From contig CBDBKU010000002.1 in NCBI GenBank assembly GCA_965206775.1, positions 558,001-622,000 on the forward strand: a DNA stretch of 64,000 nt, given 5' to 3'. Below the pieces are notes generated by a model. It saw only the letters and a list, made by a program, of their open reading frames with translations, made no database searches and was not told the origin of the DNA. This document shows, piece by piece, positions 24,923-33,863 of this stretch. Made by a program: the position numbers and the translations under genes. The stretch's first letter is position 1. Each line of letters starts with the position of its first letter. The DNA comes from VXMF01 sp965206775. GTDB taxonomy: Bacteria; Acidobacteriota; Terriglobia; Bryobacterales; UBA6623.

Positions 24923-27178
24923 TCAGTTCCTGTAAACGAATTCGTTCGAATTCAGCAGCATGTGGCAGAAGTCCACGACTGCTGCCGCTTCCTCCTCGCT
25001 CATGGACTCCGGAATCGAGTCAGGCAGGAGCAGGGTCTCGCCTGCTGCCGCGCGCTCGGCGATGATCTCGCGCTGGCTTTCGAAGAACGTCAGCACCTTG
25101 TCCTTCTCCCATCCGTCAGGCGCCCGGGAATAGGCGAGACGGAAACCAGCCTGGATCTGCCGGCTCGTGTCCTCGCCGGCCTCGTCCAGTACGCGCCCTG
25201 CCAGGCCCTGCGCCCATCCGAGCGTGTGACTACTGTTGAGAAGAGCCAGCGCCTGTGGCGCGGTCGTGGTCGTTGAGCGGCGCGCGCACGACTCGTGCGT
25301 GTCCGGCATGTCGAACGATTCCAGCATTGGGTAGCGCGAGTTGCGCCGGACGAATACGTACACGCTCCGGCGATCCTGGGCGTGACTCTCCTCCGGAACG
25401 TCCCAGCCGCCGCGAGGAGCGGCTGCGCCCAGTGGCAGGGCAGGATAGGCGCTCGGCCCCCCGACCCGGTGGTTCAGCCGGCCGGAAACCGCGAGCATCG
25501 AGTCCCGAATAACCTCGCCCTCGAGTCGTTGCGGCGGGAACCGCCAGAGCAGTCGGTTCAGCGGGTCGGCCTCGGACGCGCGCTCCCGGTAAGCCGAGGA
25601 CTGGCGGTAGGTCTCCGAATTCATGATCAGCCGGTGGACCCGTTTCAGGCTCCAGCCTCCGCGAACAAACTCGCCAGCCAGCCAGTCGAGCAGATGCGGG
25701 TGCGTCGGGGGCTCGCCCATCAATCCGAAATCGCTTGGCGTTCGGACGATCCCCTGCCCGAAGTGATAGTGCCAGACGCGATTGACCATCACGCGGGCCG
25801 TAAGCGGATGCTCGGGGCGGGTCAGCCATCGGGCCAGCGCTGTCCGTCGGCCCGACGAACGCCCATCCAGCGCGGGCTCGTAGGAAGCGGGCTGCGGGTC
25901 GAGCAGCGTCAGGAACCCCGGATCGACCTCGTCAAGCGGGGCGGCGTAGTTGGCGAACGACAGGATATGAGTCTTCGGCGCCTCGGCTCCGAATTCCCGG
26001 ATCCCGATTCCGACGGGAAGCTCGGGCGGCTTCAGGTGGTCAAATCCCGCCAGCTCGCCTTCGAGCTCGCGGTAGCGGGCCTTGGCCCCGTCCTCCAGGG
26101 TGTTCGCCAGCTTGGCGTCGTCGTGGTAGCGCATCTGCCACATGTGCTGCTGGAACAGCAGCCGCTCGTACATCGTGCGCTCGGACGGATCCTTGCTGAA
26201 GGCCTCCTGGGTTTCCGGTGCCCGGCGATTCACCTGTGTCTCGAAGGCCTCGGCCCGCTTCTCGTCGAGCAGCTCGTCCATCTCGGCCTGAATTGCCTTC
26301 GTGGCCTCTTCCCACTCGGCCTGCTGCCGGTTGCGCACCGCGCGTTCCGCTTCGCTCAGGAGGTGGATCTCGTTGTCCGTAGCGACGTTCGTGAAGAACG
26401 CTTGCAACCGGTAGTAGTCAGCCTGCAGGATGGGATCGAACTTGTGGTCATGGCATTTCGCGCATCCGTAGGTAAGACCTAGGAACACCGCTCCGACGGT
26501 GTCGGTGATGTCCAGGAGCACTTCCTGGCGCCTCTGCACCAGGATTGCCGCGTTCGACTCGTCCGGGTAGTGGCGATTGAAGCCGGTCCCGATCCGGGCC
26601 TCCGGGCTTTGTGGCCAGAGCTCGTCACCTGCGATCTGCTCCTGGACGAACCGGTCGTAGGGCTTGTCCGCGTTCAGCGAGTCGATGACATAGTCGCGGT
26701 ACCGCCAGGCGTTAGGACGCGTCTCGTCGGACTTGAAGCCCTCGCTCTCCGCGTATCGCGCGAGGTCGAGCCAATGGCGCGCCCAGCGCTCGCCGTAGCG
26801 TGGGGATGCCAGGAGGCGGTCGACGACGTTGGCGAACGCATCGGGCGACTGGTCCGCCAGGAAGGCCTCGACTTCCCCGGGAGAGGGCGGCATGCCATGC
26901 AGATCGAACGTGGCGCGCCGGATTAACGTGACCTTGTCCGCCAGTGGCCCTCGAGAGACCCCGCGCTCCGCCAGGCGTGCTGCTACGAAAGCGTCGACCG
27001 GATTGCCGTGCTCCACAGCCGGAACATCGGGCGACTGGACGGGCTGGAAGGCCCAATGCTTCCGCTGATGCTCCGTGAACGGCGAATCGCCCGCTCCCCG
27101 CGCGGTCGCGGCCGGCGCAGAGGCCGCGCCAGCCAAGACGGCAAGGCAGCAGAAGAGCGGTCCGGATCTCTTGAACAT
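24923..27178 (-). CDS. PSD1/DUF1549-DUF1553 secreted protein with cytochrome-like CxxCH
   Basis: A 751-residue exported protein from ATG 27178, which has a strong Shine-Dalgarno (GGAGG, 8-9 nt upstream) and a signal peptide (FKRSGPLFCCLAVLAGAASA). DUF1549 (about 50-260) contains LIRRATFDLHGMPPSPGEV, ERWARHWLDLARYAESEG and the heme-type motif GCAKCHDHKFDPI. DUF1553 (about 440-700) includes RTALARWLTRPEHPLTARVM and NRVWHYHFGQGIV. It pairs with the DUF1501 gene downstream. Function is uncharacterised, presumably periplasmic or outer-membrane glycan processing. A canonical-looking promoter lies upstream (27227-27256). Confidence 0.9.
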   Translation of the reverse strand: MFKRSGPLFCCLAVLAGAASAPAATARGAGDSPFTEHQRKHWAFQPVQSPDVPAVEHGNPVDAFVAARLAERGVSRGPLADKVTLIRRATFDLHGMPPSPGEVEAFLADQSPDAFANVVDRLLASPRYGERWARHWLDLARYAESEGFKSDETRPNAWRYRDYVIDSLNADKPYDRFVQEQIAGDELWPQSPEARIGTGFNRHYPDESNAAILVQRRQEVLLDITDTVGAVFLGLTYGCAKCHDHKFDPILQADYYRLQAFFTNVATDNEIHLLSEAERAVRNRQQAEWEEATKAIQAEMDELLDEKRAEAFETQVNRRAPETQEAFSKDPSERTMYERLLFQQHMWQMRYHDDAKLANTLEDGAKARYRELEGELAGFDHLKPPELPVGIGIREFGAEAPKTHILSFANYAAPLDEVDPGFLTLLDPQPASYEPALDGRSSGRRTALARWLTRPEHPLTARVMVNRVWHYHFGQGIVRTPSDFGLMGEPPTHPHLLDWLAGEFVRGGWSLKRVHRLIMNSETYRQSSAYRERASEADPLNRLLWRFPPQRLEGEVIRDSMLAVSGRLNHRVGGPSAYPALPLGAAAPRGGWDVPEESHAQDRRSVYVFVRRNSRYPMLESFDMPDTHESCARRSTTTTAPQALALLNSSHTLGWAQGLAGRVLDEAGEDTSRQIQAGFRLAYSRAPDGWEKDKVLTFFESQREIIAERAAAGETLLLPDSIPESMSEEEAAAVVDFCHMLLNSNEFVYRN

Positions 27179-27226
27179 GAGCGTAGCCTCCTGCGGGACC
27201 GCCCGAGCGCAATCCCGCATGGTCAT

Positions 27227-27256
27227 ACTATCCGCGTTCGTAATATATATTGTCAA
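27227..27256 (-). promoter_or_regulatory. Sigma-70-like promoter for the DUF1553-DUF1501 pair
   Basis: On the minus strand a perfect TTGACA (27256-27251) is followed, after an 18-bp spacer, by GATAGT (27232-27227), a 4/6 match to the -10 box. It ends about 50 bp before the ATG at 27178. The stretch is AT-rich in an otherwise GC-rich region. Confidence 0.55.
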
Positions 27257-27580
27257 GCTTTCGCAAGTGTGCGAGGCCATACCGGGATCGCCCAGGGGGA
27301 AGCGGCCGCTGCGCGCGCCAAGTCGCGCCAATCCGCGCTGCAGGGCCGCCCGGGCCGCCGTCGGCTGGCCCGCAGCGGCAACAGACGGCAACAGGGAAGG
27401 AATTTGGCGAGATCGGCCCACCACAAGGCGAGACAACTGAAGAATTCCGAAATCTCCGTCTCGTTTCGCGCAGGCCCGCGGGTCCCGGCCCTGCCATCGA
27501 GTAGAGAGTCGCGAATTCCCGAAGACACTCGATTCCCGCCGACGCTCCGTCCGCGAGGGTACAAGGGCTATCATGAACCG
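27257..27580. other. Intergenic region between divergent DUF1553 and DUF1080 genes
   Basis: No gene with recognisable content. It must hold the rightward promoter of the DUF1080 gene, which I could not place. Confidence 0.4.
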
Positions 27581-28534
27581 GTGCGTTCCGTGAAACGTCT
27601 CATTTGCACGCTCCTAGCTTGCGCTGCCTCGGTGGCATTGGCTGGGGACGAGGCCTTCGATGGTCGCTGGACCATCCAACCGCTCGGCGATAGCAACGGG
27701 CGGGTCCTTTGGCTCGAGATCAACGGGGCGGGGACAGACTCCATCACCGGAGCGATGGTCGGGGGCGGCCCCGGAGGCCAGCTGGACACGATCCGCGACG
27801 CTCGCATCGAGCGAGGCCAGCTGCTCTTCCACTTGGAACGAAGGACGGGGCCGAATCGGGAAACGCTTGTCACGACTCCGGTAGTATCGGCCCTGAAGGG
27901 CAATCAGTTGCATGGCGCCGCCCTGCGGCAGCGCGGCACCTTGCTATGGATAGGCGAGCGAGCCCCGGTTCTCTCGGACAGGGACGATGGATCCTGGAAA
28001 GAGGGGCCGACGGTGGATCTGTTCGACGGATCCGGCATCTTGGGCTGGCATACCCTAAGGCCTGGGCGCGAGCAAGGCTGGTACGCCGAAGAGGGCGTTC
28101 TGAAGAATCGCCGTCGGGCCGACGTGCTCGTCTCGGACGCCAAGTTCTGGAATTTTCGCCTGCAGGTCGAGTACTTGGTGCATCCCGGCATGAACGGCGG
28201 GATCGGGCTGCGCGGCCGGTACGAGATCCAGCTGCTTGACGACTACGGCGAACCGGCCAGCGATCACGGCAACGGGGCACTCTACGGGAGGATCGCTCCG
28301 AGCGTCAATGCGAGCCGACCGGCAGGGGAATGGCAAGCCCTGGACATCCGCTTGGTGGGCCGTGAGGTCACCGTGGCCCTGAACGGGGTCAAGACGATCC
28401 ACCGAGCTGTGATCGACGGATTCACCGCCATGGCGAGCGACTGGCGCGAGGACAGCCCCGGCCCAATCACGTTGCAGGGAGACCACGGCGCGATCGAATT
28501 CCGCAAGATTTCGCTGACGCCACTGACGAAGTGA
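27581..28534 (+). CDS. Secreted DUF1080 protein (3-keto-disaccharide hydrolase-like)
   Basis: A 317-residue exported protein. From GTG 27581 (or 27590) the signal peptide is RLICTLLACAASVALAGDEA. The N-terminal region (about 30-145) is a small beta domain. The C-terminal half (about 150-317) is a DUF1080 jelly-roll: PTVDLFDGSGILGWHTLRPG, NFRLQVEYLVHPGMNGGIGL, GRYEIQLLDDYGEP, GEWQALDIRLVGREVTVALN and a final ITLQGDHGAIEFRKI. DUF1080 includes enzymes cleaving 3-keto-glycosides and laminarinase-like lectins. The end overlaps the following glycosyltransferase by GTGA. Confidence 0.85.
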   Translation: MRSVKRLICTLLACAASVALAGDEAFDGRWTIQPLGDSNGRVLWLEINGAGTDSITGAMVGGGPGGQLDTIRDARIERGQLLFHLERRTGPNRETLVTTPVVSALKGNQLHGAALRQRGTLLWIGERAPVLSDRDDGSWKEGPTVDLFDGSGILGWHTLRPGREQGWYAEEGVLKNRRRADVLVSDAKFWNFRLQVEYLVHPGMNGGIGLRGRYEIQLLDDYGEPASDHGNGALYGRIAPSVNASRPAGEWQALDIRLVGREVTVALNGVKTIHRAVIDGFTAMASDWREDSPGPITLQGDHGAIEFRKISLTPLTK

Positions 28535-30024
28535 CCAGAACCCGCATCGCGGTCGTGGCGGCCGCGGCCTCGCTGGCCATCGCCCTCTATCTGCTTCCCG
28601 TCTCCCAGCGAGGCTTGGTGGGTCCGGACGAGCCCCGCTACGCGTCCATCGCCCGGCACATGGCGGAGTCGGGCGACGTGGTCACGCCGACGCTTTGGGG
28701 CGAGCCGTGGTTCGAGAAGCCGGCGATGGTGTTCTGGCTCGGTGCGGCCGGCCATGCTGCGGGGCTCGACGCCTACACGCGCCTCCCCGTGGCTACGCTG
28801 TGCCTGGGTTTCCTCGTTTTCTTCTACTGGAAGCTGCGCCGGGAGTTCGATGACGGGACGGCATGCTCGGCAACCTGCATGCTCGGGACTTCGGCTGGAT
28901 GGGTGGCCTACTCCGATGCGGGCGTGTTCGACGCCCCTGTAACGGTGTTCGTGTCCGCAGCTCTTCTCTGCCTGATGCCGTGGGCCCGTGATCCGAAGCG
29001 GCCTGACAACCGCGGCATCCCCTGGTTTGGGGCGTTGCTCGGATTGGGCGTTCTAAGCAAAGGCTTGGTCGCGCCGGTTGTCACCCTGTTCGCGGTTGTT
29101 CCGGTTGTCCTCAGTCAGCGCCGCCGGGCCCTGGATCTTGTCGGCGCCCGAGCACTAGTGCCGTTCCTCGCGGTCTGTCTTCCGTGGTACCTGGCCTGCT
29201 ATTCGCAAAACGGGCGAGTCTTTGTCGACGAGTTCATCGTGCGCCACCACTGGGAGCGTTTCTTCAGTTCTTCCCTGCAGCACGTCCAGCCATGGTGGTT
29301 TTTCGGCCCGGTACTGCTTGTGTTCCTGCTGCCCTGGACCCCCCTCCTCTTCGGCTTGCGCCGCGAATCGCTCTGGCGCGATCATAGCCAGCGCTTCCTG
29401 GCCTGCTGGGCGTTCGGTGCGCTAGCATTCTTCTCCCTGTCGGTAAACAAGCTGCCAGCGTACATCCTCCCAGTCCTTCCGCCGCTGGCAGTCCTGATGG
29501 CGATCCAATGGAAGAACAACCCAAGACCGCGTCTGCTCCTCGTCGTTGCCTGCACTCTGATGCTGGCTCCCCTATCCGGGACACTTCTCCCCGAGGCGCT
29601 AGCTGACGGCATAACCCGGGCTTTGCAAGACCTTGGCGTCGAGAGCGCTTTCCGCGGAATTCTCGTAGGCGTCGCGCTGGCCACGTTGGCGGGCTTCGCC
29701 GCAATGAGACTTGGAGGGTCCCGGGCAATCCCGGCGGTCGCCTCGATCGTCGCTCTTGCGCTGTCGCTGGTGAAGTTCCAAGCGTATCCAGCTGCCAGCC
29801 GGGCTGCGGGAGCCCGCGAGTTCCTCGCCGGGAATCAAGCCCGAGCTAGCGAGGCCTGCATGGGCGAGATCAGGAGACACACCGAGTACGGGCTCCGCCA
29901 CTACAGCCGAAACACGATCCCAGAGTGCGAGGCTGAAGCACGCCGATTCCGAATCGAAGGCGATCCGCCACGTGTCGTGCCGAACGATCAGGCCTCGCCG
30001 GAGGCGCTGGAGAATGCACCTTGA
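28531..30024 (+). CDS. ArnT/PMT-like membrane glycosyltransferase
   Basis: A 497-residue polytopic inner-membrane protein with about 10-12 hydrophobic helices. The first periplasmic loop has LVGPDEPRYASIARHMAESG, with the DEPRY motif of ArnT/GT83 enzymes, followed by TPTLWGEPWFEKPAMVFWLG. SVNKLPAYILPVLPPLAVL is the typical later loop. Such enzymes transfer a sugar (for example aminoarabinose) from a polyprenyl-phosphate to lipid A or protein. The start GTG overlaps the DUF1080 stop, implying joint expression. The C-terminal 70 residues form a soluble tail. Confidence 0.85.
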   Translation: MTRTRIAVVAAAASLAIALYLLPVSQRGLVGPDEPRYASIARHMAESGDVVTPTLWGEPWFEKPAMVFWLGAAGHAAGLDAYTRLPVATLCLGFLVFFYWKLRREFDDGTACSATCMLGTSAGWVAYSDAGVFDAPVTVFVSAALLCLMPWARDPKRPDNRGIPWFGALLGLGVLSKGLVAPVVTLFAVVPVVLSQRRRALDLVGARALVPFLAVCLPWYLACYSQNGRVFVDEFIVRHHWERFFSSSLQHVQPWWFFGPVLLVFLLPWTPLLFGLRRESLWRDHSQRFLACWAFGALAFFSLSVNKLPAYILPVLPPLAVLMAIQWKNNPRPRLLLVVACTLMLAPLSGTLLPEALADGITRALQDLGVESAFRGILVGVALATLAGFAAMRLGGSRAIPAVASIVALALSLVKFQAYPAASRAAGAREFLAGNQARASEACMGEIRRHTEYGLRHYSRNTIPECEAEARRFRIEGDPPRVVPNDQASPEALENAP

Positions 30025-30563
30025 GGCCCTTCAACCCGGCGCTGCATGGCCGACCATTCAAGCTCACGATCCCCGGAGTGTGGACTGATTCATGCCGACG
30101 GACGCGAAAGGGACCCATTCTTGTTCGACTCGGCTTCGGGCTCGCGGATGCGACGGAAGCGATCCGCCAAGCCGGTGAAGGAACGCCGGAGAGCCTTGCG
30201 GCTGGCCAGGCCGATCCTGTTCTTGGCCTACTTGCGCCGGGACGCCTCTTCGGCCCTGAAGTATCGGCGGCAGCTCGGATGGCCATCTAGCGAGGACCCG
30301 CACTTGGCGTGGCTCTCGGCACTCGGCTTGACATCGTGTTCCGGCCCCACCCGGCTGGCAGGAGCTCCCGCGGCTTGCAGATGATTCGTCCATGAATCGC
30401 TCCGCCAACGCACCCGCCCGTCCTCCTTGAGACCGTTCGAGCCGGCCCTGTCGGGAGAAAGGCTCGCGAATGTCGCACCCAGACTGGAAGGCGGGTGCGA
30501 ATCGGGACTGGCGGTCGCTCTTGGATTCCGCGCCCCGAACCCTTCCTTAACCGAAAAGGCTTG
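30025..30563. other. Intergenic region without supported gene
   Basis: About 540 bp between the convergent glycosyltransferase and korB. Frames on both strands are arginine-rich with no family resemblance. No tRNA or clear terminator was found. A decayed gene is possible but unproven. Confidence 0.4.
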
Positions 30564-31619
30564 CTAGGCGAGCTCCGTCATCACCTCGTCGAGCGCGCTC
30601 TTCGGCGGACGCAAGCGGGCCTGCCCGATCTCGGCAAGCGGTGCATCGTCGAGATTGAGTAGGTCAATGAAACTGGGCGATTCGGTGTTCAAGTACAGCA
30701 CGCCCGTCAGGATCTGGGCTTGCTGAGTCGCCAGCTCGATCCTCTCGAGGGCGTTCAGGCGATTGGCCGGGTCGTACTCCTCCTCGAGCTTTTCCAGGCG
30801 CAGTAGCGAGCCGTCGTGCATCTCGACCTCGCGGACTGTCCCCGGCTCAAACTCGCTTTCCAAGTGGATTTCTTCAAAATGGGGGACGAAGTCGATCAAC
30901 TGCAGCGGAACCTTGTTGTCCCTCACGTACTTGTAGCTCTTCGTCGAGCCCACGTGGTCGTTGAACGTCACGCAAGGCGAGACGATGTCAAGCACCGCAG
31001 TGCCCTTGTGGCTGAGCGCCGTCTTCAGCACGGCTTGCAGCTGCCTCTTGTCTCCCGAGAAGGACCGTGCGACAAAGGTCGCACCCATCTGAACGGCCAG
31101 TGCGCACGTATCAATCGGCGGAAGGTCGTTGGCGATGCCGGATTTGGCTGTCGAGCCGAGATTTGCGGTCGCGGAGAACTGCCCCTTGGTCAAGCCATAG
31201 CAGCCGTTGTCCTCGATGATGTAGACGATCGGGACGTTCCGGCGCATCATGTGCACGAACTGCCCCAAGCCGATGGACGCGGTGTCGCCATCGCCGGAAA
31301 CGCCTAGCGCCATCAGGCTCTTGTTCGCCAGGAGCGCGCCGGTGGCAACCGCCGGCATCCTGCCGTGCACGCTGTTGAAGCCGTGCGACATGCTGAGAAA
31401 GTAGGCTGGCGACTTGGACGAGCAGCCGATCCCCGAGAGCTTCACCACTTGCGTGGGATCGATGCCCATCTCGAAGAAGCACTCGACGATGCGCTCGGAG
31501 ATGGAATTGTGGCCGCATCCGGCGCAGAGAGTCGTCCTGAGCCCCCTGTACGGCTCGAGGCCCAGTCCGATGCGGTTCGAAACCGGGGCCTTAGCCCGGC
31601 GTGCAGTGGCGACGCTCAC
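30564..31619 (-). CDS. korB: 2-oxoacid:ferredoxin oxidoreductase, beta subunit
   Basis: A 351-residue thiamine-diphosphate-binding subunit. The [4Fe-4S]/TPP region shows LCAGCGHNSISERIV and KLSGIGCSSKSPAYF; HGRMPAVATGALLANKSL and GVSGDGDTASIGLGQFVHM (GDG for TPP-Mg) follow, then IVYIIEDNGCYGLTKGQFSA. With the alpha subunit it oxidatively decarboxylates a 2-oxoacid, most likely 2-oxoglutarate, to the acyl-CoA with ferredoxin as acceptor. The GTG start overlaps the korA stop by 4 bp. The 50-residue C-terminal tail is typical of KorB from aerobic-type lineages. Confidence 0.92.
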   Translation of the reverse strand: MSVATARRAKAPVSNRIGLGLEPYRGLRTTLCAGCGHNSISERIVECFFEMGIDPTQVVKLSGIGCSSKSPAYFLSMSHGFNSVHGRMPAVATGALLANKSLMALGVSGDGDTASIGLGQFVHMMRRNVPIVYIIEDNGCYGLTKGQFSATANLGSTAKSGIANDLPPIDTCALAVQMGATFVARSFSGDKRQLQAVLKTALSHKGTAVLDIVSPCVTFNDHVGSTKSYKYVRDNKVPLQLIDFVPHFEEIHLESEFEPGTVREVEMHDGSLLRLEKLEEEYDPANRLNALERIELATQQAQILTGVLYLNTESPSFIDLLNLDDAPLAEIGQARLRPPKSALDEVMTELA

Positions 31620-33457
31620 AGCCTCTCCTCCTCGACGATGGCATCCGTGACAGTGCGGGCGTCCAAGGGCATCCCGCCGTAGTAGCAGACACTCCGCAGG
31701 TGATCGTGAATCGCGGGGAACTGCCGGCGGAGCAGGACTCTCAGCTGGCCGTCGCGATTCTGCTCAACCACGTAGACCCGGTTGTGCCTCGCGATGAACT
31801 CTTCGGTACTGTGACTGAACGGCCAGCCGCGGACGCGGCAGTAGGCAGTCTGAACGCCGTATTCGAGGAGCAGCTGGCTGCGGCTCTCTCGGACCGCCTC
31901 GTGACTGGTTCCCGCGGCGACGAAGGCGATCCTCGCATCGGGGTTGTCGTCGATCACCGGCTCGGGCAGCCACTTTCGGGCACCGGACATCTTTTTCTTG
32001 ATCCGATCCATGTTCTCGATCCAATCGTCCTCGCGCTCGCTGTAGTTCGCGTCCGCGTCGTGGCCAGTCCCTCGCGCGAAGTAGGCGGCCTGGGGGTGCC
32101 GGTTGCCAGGGATGGTCCGGTAGGCGATACCGTCTCCGTCAACGTCGCGGTAGCGCCCCCAGTCCCCCTGCAGTTCCTCGACCTCCGCCTCGCTGAGCAC
32201 CTTCCCCCGGTCGAGGCTCCAGTCGGGATACTCGAACTTGTCAGCCATCCAGTAGTTCATCCCAAGGTCAAGGTCGAGCATCACGAACACCGGTGCCTGC
32301 AGCCGTTCGGCGACATCGAAGGCCCGGGCTCCGAATTCGAAGCACTCTTCCGGCGTTGCCGGGATCAGCATCGGATGGGACGTGTCGCCGTGGGACAGGG
32401 TTGCGGCGGACAGGAAATCGCCCTGCGACGTGCGGGTCGGCAGGCCCGTGGAAGGCCCCATGCGCTGCACATCGATCAAGACAACGGGAATTTCCGCGAA
32501 ATGAGCCAGACCGACGAATTCCGACATCAGGGAGACGCCAGGCCCCGCCGTCGTGGTCATCGAGCGCGCCCCGGCCCAGCCGGCCCCGATGGCCATGCCG
32601 ATCGAGGCTAGCTCGTCCTCGGCCTGCACTACCGCGAATGTCGCCTTACCGGTGTCGGGATCGATGCGGAAGCGCTTCAGATAGCCCTGCGCGGCCTCGG
32701 CAAGCGACGAGGACGGAGTGATTGGATACCAAGTGATGACGCTCACCCCGCCGAAAACCGCGCCGAGCGCGGCAGCGGCGTTGCCTTCGATGATGATCTT
32801 GCCCTCGTTCCCGTCCATGCGTTCGAAGCGGAACGGATCCTTCTTCTCGAAGTTTTCCTGCGCCCAATCGTAGCCGGCCATAGCCGCATTCCAGTTCAAC
32901 GCCGCGGCCTTCGGCTTTGTCGAGAACTGCTTGTCGATGGCCTGGCGGATCTCGTCCATTTCGATGCCGAGCACGGACGCCAGCACGCCATCGTAGACTA
33001 TATTTCGCACCAGCTTGCGGAGTTTCGGCTGCGGGCAGACGGGAGCGACAATCCTGTCGAACGGCACCGGGTAGAAGTGCAGGTCCCGGCGTAGGTCGCT
33101 CAGCCGCAGCGGCTCGTCGTAGATCACCACCCTGCCCGGGTCCAGGCTCTCGACATCCTCTTGCGCGGTCTGGGCATTCATCGCGACGAGGACATCGATT
33201 TCCTTCTTGCGCCCAGTGAATCCGTGCTTGCTGGCTCGGATGGTGTACCACGTCGGCAGGCCGGCGATGTTCGACGGGAACAGATTCTTGCCGGAAACCG
33301 GGATGCCCATCTCGAAGAGCGCTCGGAGCAAGATCAGGTTCGACGACTGGCTTCCAGACCCGTTGACCGTCGCGACATGGATGCTGAGGTCGTTCACGAC
33401 CTCCCGCACAGTCAACGGCAAGGGATCCCCCATGTGGGACACATTCACAGCTTGCAT
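31616..33457 (-). CDS. korA: 2-oxoacid:ferredoxin oxidoreductase, fused gamma-alpha subunit
   Basis: A 613-residue subunit from ATG 33457 (MQAVNVSHMGDPLPL). The N-terminal 190 residues are the gamma domain (ATVNGSGSQSSNLILLRALF and PSNIAGLPTWYTIRASKHG). The alpha pyrimidine-binding domain (about 220-440) has GGVSVITWYPITPSSSLAEA, VQAEDELASIGMAIGAGWAG and TTTAGPGVSLMSEFVGLAHF. The C-terminal domain ends in VVEQNRDGQLRVLLRRQFP. Fused gamma-alpha organisation is usual for Kor in bacteria using ferredoxin in the TCA cycle. An in-frame 166-codon extension upstream to 33955 lacks homology and overlaps hisZ, so it was rejected. Followed by korB with a GTGA overlap. Confidence 0.93.
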   Translation of the reverse strand: MQAVNVSHMGDPLPLTVREVVNDLSIHVATVNGSGSQSSNLILLRALFEMGIPVSGKNLFPSNIAGLPTWYTIRASKHGFTGRKKEIDVLVAMNAQTAQEDVESLDPGRVVIYDEPLRLSDLRRDLHFYPVPFDRIVAPVCPQPKLRKLVRNIVYDGVLASVLGIEMDEIRQAIDKQFSTKPKAAALNWNAAMAGYDWAQENFEKKDPFRFERMDGNEGKIIIEGNAAAALGAVFGGVSVITWYPITPSSSLAEAAQGYLKRFRIDPDTGKATFAVVQAEDELASIGMAIGAGWAGARSMTTTAGPGVSLMSEFVGLAHFAEIPVVLIDVQRMGPSTGLPTRTSQGDFLSAATLSHGDTSHPMLIPATPEECFEFGARAFDVAERLQAPVFVMLDLDLGMNYWMADKFEYPDWSLDRGKVLSEAEVEELQGDWGRYRDVDGDGIAYRTIPGNRHPQAAYFARGTGHDADANYSEREDDWIENMDRIKKKMSGARKWLPEPVIDDNPDARIAFVAAGTSHEAVRESRSQLLLEYGVQTAYCRVRGWPFSHSTEEFIARHNRVYVVEQNRDGQLRVLLRRQFPAIHDHLRSVCYYGGMPLDARTVTDAIVEEERL

Positions 33458-33863
33458 GAAGAAATCTTGCGGATTACGGCGCCGGCATGCGCCCCCGGCG
33501 CCCACCAGCGCTACCGAACGTATATTTGAGTATAGAAAGTTTTTGCGCGGAAATGGTGCAAATCGCTCCCGGCCGGAGGGACTGGCCGGCAATTTCGCGC
33601 AGCGGTGTGGCGGCCCTCGCCATGGCGAGGGCGGGCGCGCAGATCGCTCCGGCCTCCCGATGGACTCCAAGGGATTTCGGACAGGTGTCCGGCTCTCGAA
33701 CCAACGGGTTCCGACAAGGGGTTCGAAACAACAGTAAGATCGAGGTAGGGCAGGCCAGCCGTCGCGCGGACGGATTGCACTGGCCGTCGCTGGCCGAGCG
33801 GACCGGGATTGCCGCCGCAGCGAGCAGCTTCCCGCCCTCCGACCGACACAAGAGCCGCTTGCC
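33458..33863. other. Divergent promoter region of korA and hisZ
   Basis: No gene. An AT-rich island at 33518-33545 (GTATATTTGAGTATAGAAAG) stands out and is a likely promoter for the korA-korB operon, although no clean -35/-10 pair could be fixed. Confidence 0.45.
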